Assembly (NCBI RefSeq): GCF_025639885.1
Contig: NZ_CP106738.1
Location: 2,728,001 to 2,792,000, forward strand
DNA from: Roseovarius pelagicus
GTDB taxonomy: Bacteria; Pseudomonadota; Alphaproteobacteria; Rhodobacterales; Rhodobacteraceae
DNA: 64,000 nucleotides
Direction: 5' to 3'
How positions within the stretch are numbered: position 1 is the first letter of the stretch; each line of letters starts with the position of its first letter. Shown here in pieces: positions 1 through 10,129 of this stretch. The notes beneath the pieces are model-generated. The model had not been told where the DNA came from and ran no database searches. It was given only the letters and a program-made list of their open reading frames with translations. A program made the translations under genes and the position numbers.

Positions 1-104
1 ATGTGCGGCGGGCAAGCCAAGGAAGCACGGCATATGCAAAATGAAGCTTCCAGTTGGGATGTATCCCACCACCGGGTGCATTCACGCTACGTGCTTGACG
101 GATT

Positions 105-761
105 TCAGGCTTTTTGGGGGTAGCTGATAATCGAAAGGTAACGCGCGGGCAGCTTGATCAGCTTTTCAGGTCCGTGCGGTGCATCGGCATCGAAGAACAA
201 CGTATCGCCCGGTTCGAGCGTATGCACATCATCCCCGTGCCTGTATTCCACTTCGCCTTCCAGCATGTAAATCGTCTCGATCCCGCCATGTTGAAAGGTT
301 GGGAACACGTCTGATTCTTCGGTAAGTGTGATCAGATAAGGCTCTACAATAACGCCAGAGGCATTGGCCCCGATGTGACCCAGTAGATTATACTGGTGAT
401 TGGCGCGCGTGCCATCGCGTTGCATTTCGACACCTTGGCCGGCCTTGGTGTGGACAGCTTCTCGGTGCTCCTCGAAGCTGCGAAAGAAACTGGTCAGCGG
501 CACTCTGAGCGCGTTAGCCAACGTTCGCAGCGTCGTTAGCGAGGGCGATGTGTTCCCATTTTCGATTTTTGACAGCATACCGATGGACAGCCCGGTTATC
601 TGGGCCAGATCTGCTACGGTGATTTCCTGTTTGCGACGGAACGCCCGAACTTCGCGGCCGATAGCAACTTCAAGAACCTTTTCGCGCACACCATCTGCGG
701 TGCTGTGCGGGTCTTGGGTCAAGAATGCGGTCTTCTTGGTGTTTGTTGCATCTATGCTCAT
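105..761 (-). CDS. XRE-family transcriptional regulator with C-terminal cupin domain
   Basis: Predicted cytoplasmic DNA-binding regulator of 218 residues. An XRE/Cro helix-turn-helix occupies about residues 35-92 (recognition region KIENGNTSPSLTTL). A cupin sensor fold follows at about 150-210 (GEVEYRHGDD and EPGDTLFFDADAPH). In this family the cupin binds a small ligand that modulates repression; the ligand cannot be predicted here. The ATG at 761 is chosen because an AAAGG sits about nine bases upstream. The frame stays open 19 codons further, but without a ribosome site. It is divergent from the glycosyltransferase gene across about 310 bp. Family call is firm, regulon unknown. Confidence 0.88.
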   Translation of the reverse strand: MSIDATNTKKTAFLTQDPHSTADGVREKVLEVAIGREVRAFRRKQEITVADLAQITGLSIGMLSKIENGNTSPSLTTLRTLANALRVPLTSFFRSFEEHREAVHTKAGQGVEMQRDGTRANHQYNLLGHIGANASGVIVEPYLITLTEESDVFPTFQHGGIETIYMLEGEVEYRHGDDVHTLEPGDTLFFDADAPHGPEKLIKLPARYLSIISYPQKA

Positions 762-985
762 CGAGTTGGGCCTTTGTTCAGAAATTGCCCGATAGGCACG
801 AAAAGCAGCGCGGACCAAATGTGATCAGTATAATGCGCAGCATTCCTGTAGCTATCCTAAATTTTAATATCAGTAAAGTTCATGCAGCATCATTTGAACA
901 TTAGTTGAATACGCAGAAGTAACGATTGTGGATTTGTGCCGATGGTCATTCTGCGCGGAAAAGAGACGCGTATATGAAGTACCCT

Positions 986-1000
986 TTAACCTCCCGTTAA
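986..1000. promoter_or_regulatory. Full CtrA-type box (TTAA-N7-TTAA) in the 762-1070 intergenic region
   Basis: TTAA at 986-989 and TTAA at 997-1000 are separated by exactly seven bases, the consensus for the alphaproteobacterial cell-cycle regulator CtrA. The site lies about 70 bp before the glycosyltransferase start and about 225 bp from the divergent XRE gene start. The surrounding 309 bp is AT-rich and I see no gene in it. The match is seen directly; binding by CtrA is inferred. Confidence 0.55.
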
Positions 1001-1070
1001 CCTCTTCTTTACGCATCATTAACTGAAATGAATGAAACTCTTCGGTGTATTCCGGGCTGAGGACTAATCT

Positions 1071-3026
1071 ATGGGCATTTCAGAATTGCGGCAGCTGGAC
1101 ACGCGGTCTCTGAAATCTGCCGGGGCGCTCTGTGATCTGGGGCTGAATCTCGTGCGCGCCGGCACCATCAGCAGTTCAGATGCGGCGCTGGCGCAACTGG
1201 TTCAGAGCCATTGTGATGCGTCACTGGAAAGGGTGCTGGAAGCCGAGGGGTTGGCCGGTTCTGCTGATCTGTTGGCTGCGCAAGCACGCCGGGCGAATAC
1301 CACTCTCATTGAGGGCTCAGAACTCGCTGCCAGTGCTGCCGTTCTGCCGGGTGTCGATCCGCGCCTGTTGCTGAAACATGCTGCCGTGCCGATCGCGCAG
1401 TCCGATGCAGTATCTGCTTTGGCCGTGTCCACACCAGATACATTGCGCGCGTTCGAAGGCATGTTGCCCGATAGTGTCACGCGCCTGCCGCTGGTGATCG
1501 CTCCGCGCCGCGATATTCAGGACCGGGTTGCGAACCTAAACAGAGCCGCACTGACAAAAGCCGCACAAGCGCGGGTCCCCGAGCACGAGAGTTTTCGGAC
1601 ATGGCGCGCCAATCCGCTGCGACGGCTGTGCGTGACGTTGGGGGCGATGACACTTTGCCTGATGCTAACCTTTTTCTTTCCGACCATTGTGTTCGCTGCG
1701 TTCGCGGGATGGGCCGCATTGACGCTGGTCGTGTCGTTCGGGTTGCGTGTCTCTGCGTTGATTGCGCGCATGGCACTGGGGCCTGTCGAAGAAGACGCTC
1801 CGACTGTATCACCGACGCAGAAACTGCCGAAAGTGTCGGTGCTGGTTCCGCTTTTTCAAGAGACCGAAATCGCTCATGCTCTGGTCACGCGGCTGACACG
1901 GCTGACCTATCCCAAATGTCTGCTCGACGTCATTCTGGTGCTGGAGGAAAACGACACGACTACGCGGCAGACCTTGGCAGAAATTGATCTGCCGCCGTGG
2001 ATGCGCGCGGTCATCGTGCCAGAAGGTCAACCGCGTACAAAACCACGCGCAATGAACTATGCGTTGGATTTCTGCGAGGGTGATATCATCGGTATTTTTG
2101 ATGCCGAAGATTCACCCGACCCCGATCAGATCACCCAAGTGGCCCGCCGGTTTCAGGCGGCCCCGCCAGAGGTCGTGTGTCTGCAGGGCATACTGGATTA
2201 CTACAATCCCCGGCAGAACTGGTTGGCGCGCTGCTTCAGCATTGAGTACGCGGCATGGTTCCGGGTGATGCTACCCGGGCTTGCGCGGTTAGGGTTTGCG
2301 ATTCCGTTGGGTGGTACGACGCTATACTTTCGCCGCCCCGCGCTGGAGGCGTTGGGCGGGTGGGACGCCCATAACGTGACCGAGGACGCCGATCTGGGTT
2401 TTCGCCTGGCGCGCCATGGTTACCGAACTGAAATCATCGGAACCGTCACCGGGGAGGAGGCCAACTGCCGAGTCTGGCCGTGGGTCAAGCAACGATCGCG
2501 CTGGTTAAAGGGGTATATGCAGACCTATCTGGTACATATGCGCAGGCCTGTGCAACTGTATCGGCAACTGGGGGCGCTAAAGTTCTGGGGTTTTCAGGCG
2601 CATTTTGTCTCGGCTTTGTCACAGTTCTTCTTGGCGCCATTCCTGTGGTCATTCTGGTTGATCCTGTTCGGGCTGTCGCACCCGCTGGACCCGTTGATTT
2701 CGCGGGATGCGCTGATCCTGCTGGGACGACTATTTCTGGCGGTTGAATTGCTAAATATCGCAATCTACCTCGTAGCAGTTTCCGGGCGCTATCACCGGCA
2801 CCTCATGCTGTGGGCGCCGACCATGCATTTCTATACGCCCTTGGGCACGCTTGCCGCCTACAAGGCCCTTTATGAACTGATCTTTGCGCCGTTTTTCTGG
2901 GACAAAACGAGTCACGGTCATTCGTTGGTCGGGGCGGGTCATTCGGCAGATGTAGAAATGCGACGGTCAAATCGTGGATTTGACCTCACCGGAATCCAGT
3001 TTCAGGCGCGTCACGAACGCTTTTGA
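1071..3026 (+). CDS. Membrane glycosyltransferase family 2 with GspE/MshE-like N-terminal domain
   Basis: Predicted inner-membrane processive glycosyltransferase of 651 residues, likely making or extending a surface polysaccharide. Residues about 20-160 resemble the N-terminal domain of GspE/MshE ATPases. Two membrane segments follow at about 184-232, then the GT2 catalytic domain with the sugar-nucleotide/metal motif DAED (344-347), the catalytic TEDAD (437-441) and the QRSRW acceptor motif (474-478). More membrane segments fill the C-terminus. Start ATG has GAGG nine bases upstream. A CtrA-type box lies upstream. The last 60 bp overlap the end of the convergent GntR gene. The polymer made is unknown. 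Confidence 0.85.
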   Translation: MGISELRQLDTRSLKSAGALCDLGLNLVRAGTISSSDAALAQLVQSHCDASLERVLEAEGLAGSADLLAAQARRANTTLIEGSELAASAAVLPGVDPRLLLKHAAVPIAQSDAVSALAVSTPDTLRAFEGMLPDSVTRLPLVIAPRRDIQDRVANLNRAALTKAAQARVPEHESFRTWRANPLRRLCVTLGAMTLCLMLTFFFPTIVFAAFAGWAALTLVVSFGLRVSALIARMALGPVEEDAPTVSPTQKLPKVSVLVPLFQETEIAHALVTRLTRLTYPKCLLDVILVLEENDTTTRQTLAEIDLPPWMRAVIVPEGQPRTKPRAMNYALDFCEGDIIGIFDAEDSPDPDQITQVARRFQAAPPEVVCLQGILDYYNPRQNWLARCFSIEYAAWFRVMLPGLARLGFAIPLGGTTLYFRRPALEALGGWDAHNVTEDADLGFRLARHGYRTEIIGTVTGEEANCRVWPWVKQRSRWLKGYMQTYLVHMRRPVQLYRQLGALKFWGFQAHFVSALSQFFLAPFLWSFWLILFGLSHPLDPLISRDALILLGRLFLAVELLNIAIYLVAVSGRYHRHLMLWAPTMHFYTPLGTLAAYKALYELIFAPFFWDKTSHGHSLVGAGHSADVEMRRSNRGFDLTGIQFQARHERF

Positions 3027-3611
3027 GATATGCGCTTGCAGCGCCTCTCTTGCGGCGGCTGTATCCTGAGTCTCGATCGCACGCACGATGGCATCATGTT
3101 CGGCGATTGCTGCCGAATCGCGTCCCACGGCGGCCAGCGAGGTCGTGGCCATTAGCGCCATGGACCGGTGAACCAATCCCAATTGCTGGACCAGAAAACG
3201 GTTATGCGAGGCGAGATGTATCTGTTTGTGAAAGCGTCGGTTGGCACGGGCCATCGCACCGGGATTGCCGACCAATGCGCGGTCTTGCTCGACCATGTCG
3301 CGTAATACCGCCACTTCTTCAGCGGTCGCGTGGCGCGCGGCGAGGCTGGCAGCCAATCCTTCCAACTCGGCGCGCACGACGTATAGTTCCGCCAGTTGAT
3401 TGTGATCGAGTGATGATACGATCAGACTGCGCCCGTCTCGGGTCAAGAGTGACTGGGTTTCCAGACGCTGCAAAGCTTCTCGGATGGGGGTGCGTGAAAC
3501 ACCCAACCGTTCTGCAAGATCACTTTCAACCAGACGGTCGCCGGGTTTGTAGACGCCAAGGTCAATCGCCTCCAAGATCAGAGAATAGGCATCGGTTGGG
3601 GCAGGTTTCAT
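2967..3611 (-). CDS. GntR-family regulator, FCD (FadR) subfamily
   Basis: Transcriptional regulator of 214 residues. The winged helix is N-terminal (LAERLGVSRTPIREALQRLE, about 30-50), followed by an all-helical FCD ligand-binding domain. FCD regulators usually sense organic or sugar acids. The frame is open far upstream, to 3971, but the family begins at MKPAPTDAYS, so the ATG at 3611 is used. This also leaves 108 bp to the divergent HAD gene. The 3' end overlaps the glycosyltransferase end by 60 bp on the opposite strand. The effector and target genes are not evident. Confidence 0.87.
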   Translation of the reverse strand: MKPAPTDAYSLILEAIDLGVYKPGDRLVESDLAERLGVSRTPIREALQRLETQSLLTRDGRSLIVSSLDHNQLAELYVVRAELEGLAASLAARHATAEEVAVLRDMVEQDRALVGNPGAMARANRRFHKQIHLASHNRFLVQQLGLVHRSMALMATTSLAAVGRDSAAIAEHDAIVRAIETQDTAAAREALQAHISKAFVTRLKLDSGEVKSTI

Positions 3612-3719
3612 CAGGCTTTTCCGGTTCCACTGAAATTTTGCAGACACTACGCGCCTGCCGCCTGCGCAATCAACCCTGCTTGCATTGTCACGAGGCGCGG
3701 ACAGGGGTAAATCCACACC

Positions 3720-4364
3720 ATGCCAAAGCAATTCTTCTCTCACGTCAGCACTTGGGTCTTTGATCTGGACAACACTCTGTACCCGCCAGAGGCACGGCTT
3801 TTCGATCAGATCGAAGTGAAGATGACCGATTTCGTGATGACCGCACTTGGCGTGGAGCGCGCCGAAGCGGATCGTCTGCGGCGGCACTACTGGCGCACCC
3901 ATGGTACCACGCTTGCGGGGTTGATGCGTGAACACGGCGTCGATCCCGGCCCATATCTGACGGATGTGCACGATATCTCGATGGAACGTCTACAGCCGGA
4001 TCCCCATCTGCGGGCGCAGATCGCTGCGCTGCCGGGGCGCAAAATTATCTATACAAACGGCTGTGCCCCATATGCCGAGCGCGTCATCGCCGCGCGGGGC
4101 CTCGGGGGTAGTTTCGATGCGATCTACGGCGTGGAACATGCCGGTTTCCTGCCCAAGCCGGAGCGCGCAGCATTCGAGGCGATTTTTGCCACTGATGGGA
4201 TCGCCCCGGATTGCGCCGCGATGTTTGAGGATGACGTGCGCAATCTGGAAGCACCGCACCAGATGGGGCTACGGACGGTGCATGTGGGGCCGACGCCGCA
4301 TCCTGCGCCACATATCCATCATCATACCGATGATCTGGCGAACTTTTTGGCGCGGTTGATCTAA
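3720..4364 (+). CDS. HAD-superfamily hydrolase, pyrimidine 5'-nucleotidase type
   Basis: A 214-residue cytoplasmic phosphatase of the SDT1/pyrimidine 5'-nucleotidase group, expected to dephosphorylate UMP/CMP-like nucleotides. HAD motif I is FDLDNTLYPP (about residues 14-23), with the two catalytic aspartates. Motif II falls near YTNGC, the conserved lysine near LPKPE, and motif IV near MFEDDVRNL. The ATG follows an AGGGG about eleven bases upstream. It stands alone between the divergent GntR gene and a hairpin upstream of the UbiH-like gene. Substrate choice is inferred from the subfamily. Confidence 0.85.
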   Translation: MPKQFFSHVSTWVFDLDNTLYPPEARLFDQIEVKMTDFVMTALGVERAEADRLRRHYWRTHGTTLAGLMREHGVDPGPYLTDVHDISMERLQPDPHLRAQIAALPGRKIIYTNGCAPYAERVIAARGLGGSFDAIYGVEHAGFLPKPERAAFEAIFATDGIAPDCAAMFEDDVRNLEAPHQMGLRTVHVGPTPHPAPHIHHHTDDLANFLARLI

Positions 4365-4450
4365 TCCGGGTTGCGGCAAATCGCGCAGCATTCACGTTCC
4401 ACCATGTGGCTTGGGGCCGCATATTCTAGATCATACCGGCGATGTATAAA

Positions 4451-4470
4451 CGAGGGGCATACGCCCCTCG
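4451..4470 (+). terminator. Perfect 8-bp hairpin between HAD and UbiH-like genes
   Basis: CGAGGGGC and its exact complement GCCCCTCG flank the loop ATAC. No T-tract follows, so it may be a weak or Rho-assisted terminator or an mRNA end-stabilising hairpin. It sits 86 bp after the HAD gene and 58 bp before the next start. Confidence 0.4.
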
Positions 4471-4528
4471 GGGATGGTATCGGTGCAATGCGATGAGTAT
4501 TGTCGCGGACTGAGTAGAGGTAAGGGAT

Positions 4529-5725
4529 ATGGCGGACGTAGATATCGTGATCTCTGGCGGTGGCGTGGCCGGGCTGACTGCGGCAGCGGTGTTTGGCACT
4601 GCGGGGTTTTCGGTGCTTTGTGTCGATCCAGCCCCGCCCGTTACCGCACGCGATGCAGACGGGGCGGATTTACGCAGCACCGCATTCTTGCAACCCGCGC
4701 GCTCTCTGCTCGAAGATGCGGGATTGTGGCCGCGCCTTGCCAGTCATGCGGCCCCACTCGAAATCATGCGTATCGTGGATGCGGGGGGCGATCTGGCCGA
4801 GCCACGGTCGGTTCGGGATTTCGAGGCGGTCGAACTGTCTGATGCGCCATTTGGCTGGAACCTGCCCAACTGGCTGCTGCGTCGAGAGATGACAGCGCAT
4901 CTGGACAGTCTGCCGAATGTCGAATTCCGCCCCGGTACTGCGACGGAGGGTCTGTTGACACGCATGGCCGAGGCACGCGTGCGTCTCAGCGATGGCGGCA
5001 CTGTGCGCGCGCGTTTGGTGATCGCAGCGGATGGACGCAACTCGCCCATTCGCGAGGCAGCAGGAATTTCAGCCAAGGTCACGCGATACGGGCAAAAAGC
5101 GCTCGCTTTTGCGGTCACGCACCCGATCCCGCATGGCAATGTCTCGACCGAAATCCATCGTAGCGGCGGACCGTTCACGCTGGTGCCGCTGCCGGATTAC
5201 GAGGGGATGCCCTCTTCGGCGGTGGTCTGGATGGAGCATGGGCCGGAGGCGCTGCGTCTGGCAGCACTGGATGCACCCGCGTTCGAAGAGGAAATGAGCA
5301 CACGCAGTTGTCATCTCTTTGGTCCGCTCACGCTGGCCTCGCGCCGGACTGTTTGGCCGATCATCAGCCAAGTTGCGGCGCAGATGTCCGCAGAACGTGT
5401 GGCACTGGTGGCCGAGGCGGCGCATGTGGTCCCGCCGATCGGCGCACAAGGCCTGAACATGAGCCTCGGTGATATGCGCGTGTTACGTGATCTGGCCGTG
5501 GCCGCGCCAGATCGGTTGGGTGACGCGGCGATGCTGGACGCTTACCACCGCAAGCGGCACGGTGAGGTACGCGCGCGCGTGGCAGGGATTGACGTGCTGA
5601 ATCGCGCATCAATGGCCGGTGCGCGGCCGCTGCGCGATGCGCGGGCGATGGGACTGAACGCGATCCATGCCTTTGCGCCGGTACGCAAGACGCTGATGGG
5701 GCTGGGCTTAGGCATGCGCCGCTGA
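4529..5725 (+). CDS. UbiH/UbiF/COQ6-family FAD-dependent hydroxylase
   Basis: A 398-residue flavoprotein monooxygenase, probably a ubiquinone-ring hydroxylase acting at the inner face of the membrane. The FAD dinucleotide fold is at the N-terminus (VISGGGVAGLTAA). The second FAD motif falls near VIAADGRNSPIREAAG, and the COQ6 signature AAHVVPPIGAQGLNMSLGD is near residue 300. The start is supported by a purine-rich AGAGGTAAGG. Which ring carbon it hydroxylates cannot be read from the sequence. The next gene is convergent. Confidence 0.87.
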   Translation: MADVDIVISGGGVAGLTAAAVFGTAGFSVLCVDPAPPVTARDADGADLRSTAFLQPARSLLEDAGLWPRLASHAAPLEIMRIVDAGGDLAEPRSVRDFEAVELSDAPFGWNLPNWLLRREMTAHLDSLPNVEFRPGTATEGLLTRMAEARVRLSDGGTVRARLVIAADGRNSPIREAAGISAKVTRYGQKALAFAVTHPIPHGNVSTEIHRSGGPFTLVPLPDYEGMPSSAVVWMEHGPEALRLAALDAPAFEEEMSTRSCHLFGPLTLASRRTVWPIISQVAAQMSAERVALVAEAAHVVPPIGAQGLNMSLGDMRVLRDLAVAAPDRLGDAAMLDAYHRKRHGEVRARVAGIDVLNRASMAGARPLRDARAMGLNAIHAFAPVRKTLMGLGLGMRR

Positions 5726-5769
5726 CGCCCCTCTTCGGGTTCACCAACAAGGGACGTCAGAGCGGCGGA

Positions 5770-6897
5770 TCAGAGCACTTTGTCGAGCACGGATTTGAGG
5801 CGGGCTTGGGCCGCGGGCACATCATAAAGTTTATCAAGGCCAAAGAGGCCCAGCCGGAACGTGCGAAAGCCTTCCGGCTCGTCGCATTGTAGAGGAACTC
5901 CTGCGGCGATCTGCATGCCTTCGGCGGCAAATTTCTTACCGTTCTGGATGTCGGGGTCTTCGGTATAGGTGACGACAACGCCCGGCGCGCCGAACCCGTC
6001 GGCGGCAACGGATGTCATCCCCTTATCGGCCAGCATGGCGCGCACGCCGTCGCCCAACGCCCATTGCGCCTCGCGCAATCGCTTGAACCCATATTCTTTC
6101 GTTTCCAACATCGTGTCGCGAAAAGCCCGCAGCGCATCGGTGGGCATCGTGGCATGATAGGCATGTCCGCCATTTTCATAGGCCGCCATGATCTGGTGCC
6201 ATTTTTTCAGATCAATCGCGAAGCTGTTCGATGTGGTGGCCTCCATCCGTTCGACCGCGCGGGCCGAGAGCATGACCAGCCCCGCCGAGGGCGAAGCTGA
6301 CCAGCCCTTTTGCGGGGCCGAGATCAGGACATCAACGCCGGTTGCCTGCATGTCGATCCACGCACAGCCCGACGCGATGCAATCCAGGACCATCAGGGCG
6401 CCGACTTCATGCGCCGCTGCAGCGAGTGCTGTCACATAATCGTCGGGCAGGATCAGACCTGCCGACGTTTCGACATGCGGGGCGAAAACCACATCGGGGC
6501 GCGCCTCGCGAATTCTGGCCGTGACCTCTTCAATCGGGGCAGGGGCGAAGGGCGCGGTTGTGCCGTTGCCGGTCTGACGCGCCATGCACACGGTTTCTTC
6601 CGACGTGAATTTGCCTGCGTCAAAAATCTGTGTCCAGCGATAGGAGAACCAGCCGTTACGCACGATCAGCGCATGGGCATCCGCACCGAATTGACGGGCG
6701 ACCGCTTCCATCGCATAGCTGCCGCCACCGGGCACCAGCGCCACGGCATCAGCATTGTAGACCTCTTTCAGCATGCCAGAGATGTCACGCATGACTTGTT
6801 GAAAGCTGGCCGACATGTGGTTCAGCGAACGGTCGGTGAAAACCACCGAGTATTCCAACAGGCCATCGGGATCGACTGTATCAAGAAGGGCGGTCAT
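5770..6897 (-). CDS. Class V aminotransferase (alanine/serine-glyoxylate type)
   Basis: A PLP enzyme of 375 residues expected to transfer an amino group to glyoxylate or a related 2-oxo acid. The PLP-binding lysine is in SAPQKGWSASP. The cofactor-contacting aspartate is in MVLDCIASG, and an N-terminal GGGSYAMEAVAR segment matches the family. The ATG at 6897 has GGAG eight bases upstream, whereas the ATG at 6903 is too close to it. The two Lrp/AsnC regulator genes lie 99 bp upstream on the same strand, suggesting joint control of amino-acid metabolism. The amino donor is not determined. Confidence 0.85.
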   Translation of the reverse strand: MTALLDTVDPDGLLEYSVVFTDRSLNHMSASFQQVMRDISGMLKEVYNADAVALVPGGGSYAMEAVARQFGADAHALIVRNGWFSYRWTQIFDAGKFTSEETVCMARQTGNGTTAPFAPAPIEEVTARIREARPDVVFAPHVETSAGLILPDDYVTALAAAAHEVGALMVLDCIASGCAWIDMQATGVDVLISAPQKGWSASPSAGLVMLSARAVERMEATTSNSFAIDLKKWHQIMAAYENGGHAYHATMPTDALRAFRDTMLETKEYGFKRLREAQWALGDGVRAMLADKGMTSVAADGFGAPGVVVTYTEDPDIQNGKKFAAEGMQIAAGVPLQCDEPEGFRTFRLGLFGLDKLYDVPAAQARLKSVLDKVL

Positions 6898-6996
6898 GGG
6901 CATGTCTCCAATATCTGTGTTGCGTCGGTGCTAGCGCGCCCGGCGGCAATAGGCAAAGGATTCATTGTGCTGTGATAATCGGCGTCGCCTTTTGGA

Positions 6997-7451
6997 TCAG
7001 CCAATCGGGCCGGGCCGCCGCTCTTCGCTCAGTAATACATTGGCTTCGACATCACCAACGCCGGGAAGTGCCATGATCCGTCGCCGCAGCACCCGTTCAA
7101 AATCGGCGATGTCGCGGGCGACGACGCGCAGACGATAGTCATAAAGGCCAAGGATATGTTCCACTGTCTGCACCTCGGGGATGGCCGAGACGGCGCGCTC
7201 GAAATCATCGAGGCTGACGCGTCCTTTGGTTGCCAGTTTGACGCCCAGAAAAACGGTTACGCCAAATCCCAGACGCTCGTGATCGAGTTCCAGTCGCTGC
7301 CCGGCGATCGCGCCGGATTGGCGCAACCGCTTGATTCGACGCCATGTCGCAGGCTGTGACAGACCCAGCGTCCGCCCCAATGCGCTGGCGCTTTGCGTGG
7401 CATCCTCGACCAAGGCGCGCAGGATGCGTCGATCTACCGTGTCCAATTCGA

Positions 7452-7455
<4 letters not shown>
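6997..7455 (-). CDS. Lrp/AsnC-family regulator (downstream of a pair)
   Basis: A 152-residue feast/famine regulator. The helix-turn-helix is at residues 1-60 (LGRTLGLSQPATWRRIKRL) and an RAM/AsnC effector domain fills the rest. Its start overlaps the stop of the upstream paralogue by four bases, so the two are translationally coupled and may form hetero-oligomers. The pair is divergent from ilvC, making branched-chain amino acid control likely by position. The effector is not known. Confidence 0.92.
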
Positions 7456-9060
<1,605 letters not shown>

Positions 9061-9080
9061 GCCACATGAAAGCGAAATGA

Positions 9081-9118
9081 CCAAGGCCCGGTGCCCGATA
9101 GGGGGCGCCGGGCTTTGG
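9081..9118 (+). terminator. Terminator hairpin after ilvC
   Basis: A 16-bp stem (9081-9096 with 9103-9118, two G-U pairs) closes a six-base loop 20 bp after the ilvC stop. The following T content is weak. Its position argues that the next gene does not start at the early in-frame ATG at 9077. Confidence 0.65.
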
Positions 9119-9166
9119 CACTATTTGGGGTCTGTCATGTCGCAGACCAATGATGGGAGTCCTCTG

Positions 9167-10111
9167 ATGACGCCACCACCAGCCGCCGTGATCCGGCCAA
9201 TCAACTGGCTCAAGCTCGCCATTCTGGGGGTGATCTGGGGCGCATCCTTTATGTTCATCAGCGTGGCACTCACGGGGATTGGTCCGCTGCTGTTGGTTGC
9301 GACACGTATTTCACTGGGGGCGGTGTTCGTGCTTATCCTTGCCTATGCCCGTGGGGTTGGATTGCCGCGTACCAGCGGTGCAGGGGCAGGCACAATCTGG
9401 ATATGTGCGGCCCTCATGGGGCTTTTTTCCAACTCGGTGCCGTTCTTCTTTCTCAGCTGGGGCCAGCAACACGTTGCGTCGGGTTTTGCGGGGGTCTGCA
9501 TGGCGGTTGTGCCACTGTTCGTTCTTCCGCTTGCGCATGTCTTCGTCCCCGGAGAGCAGATGAGTCTGCGCCGCACCATTGGTTTTCTTATTGGCACAGT
9601 GGGCGTGATGGTGCTGATTGGTCCCGCCGCCTTTGCCGCGACAGGTGCGGACCTCGAGGCGCTCGCCCGGATTGCCTGTGTGGGTGCTGCAAGTTGCTAT
9701 GCGATCGGAACGATCATCACCCGGCTCTGTCCGGCGGTGGACATGCTGTCGCTGTCGGCTGCAGCTCTCAGCATCGCGGCGCTGACATTCACGCCCTATG
9801 CGCTGTGGATGGAGGATATTCCGCAGGACATGCCGGGTATGACGGTGCTGGCATTGCTCTATCTCGGTATTTTTCCGACCGGCATTGCCCAGCTGTTGCT
9901 GGTACAGGTAATCCGCGACGCGGGCCCGGTTTTTATGAGCTTGGTGAACTATCAGGTGCCGGTCTGGTCGGTGGTTTTCGGGATCGTATTTCTGGGAGAG
10001 GCCCTGCCGGCTGGCCTACTTTGGGCGCTAATCCTGATCTTGTCGGGCGTGGCGCTTAGTCAGGCCGGGGCGCTGCGGCGTCTCTTCGCCGGTCGAAACG
10101 GGCGCGGCTGA
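9167..10111 (+). CDS. EamA/DMT-family inner-membrane exporter
   Basis: A ten-helix drug/metabolite transporter of 314 residues with two EamA repeats, beginning LKLAILGVIWGASFMFISVAL and ending in repeated hydrophobic helices. The family exports amino acids and small metabolites; the substrate here is unknown. The ATG at 9167 is preferred because GGGAG lies seven bases upstream. Earlier starts at 9077 and 9137 lie in or just after the ilvC terminator hairpin. The gene is convergent with folP, 18 bp apart. Confidence 0.88.
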   Translation: MTPPPAAVIRPINWLKLAILGVIWGASFMFISVALTGIGPLLLVATRISLGAVFVLILAYARGVGLPRTSGAGAGTIWICAALMGLFSNSVPFFFLSWGQQHVASGFAGVCMAVVPLFVLPLAHVFVPGEQMSLRRTIGFLIGTVGVMVLIGPAAFAATGADLEALARIACVGAASCYAIGTIITRLCPAVDMLSLSAAALSIAALTFTPYALWMEDIPQDMPGMTVLALLYLGIFPTGIAQLLLVQVIRDAGPVFMSLVNYQVPVWSVVFGIVFLGEALPAGLLWALILILSGVALSQAGALRRLFAGRNGRG

Positions 10112-10129
10112 GATTTTTCGTCGAGAAAT

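Noticed and set aside
1..123. Plus-strand open frame running in from the left edge (ending before 124)
   Set aside because: Only 40 codons are visible, it overlaps the end of the XRE gene, and no family or ribosome site is recognised; it could be chance or a gene end.
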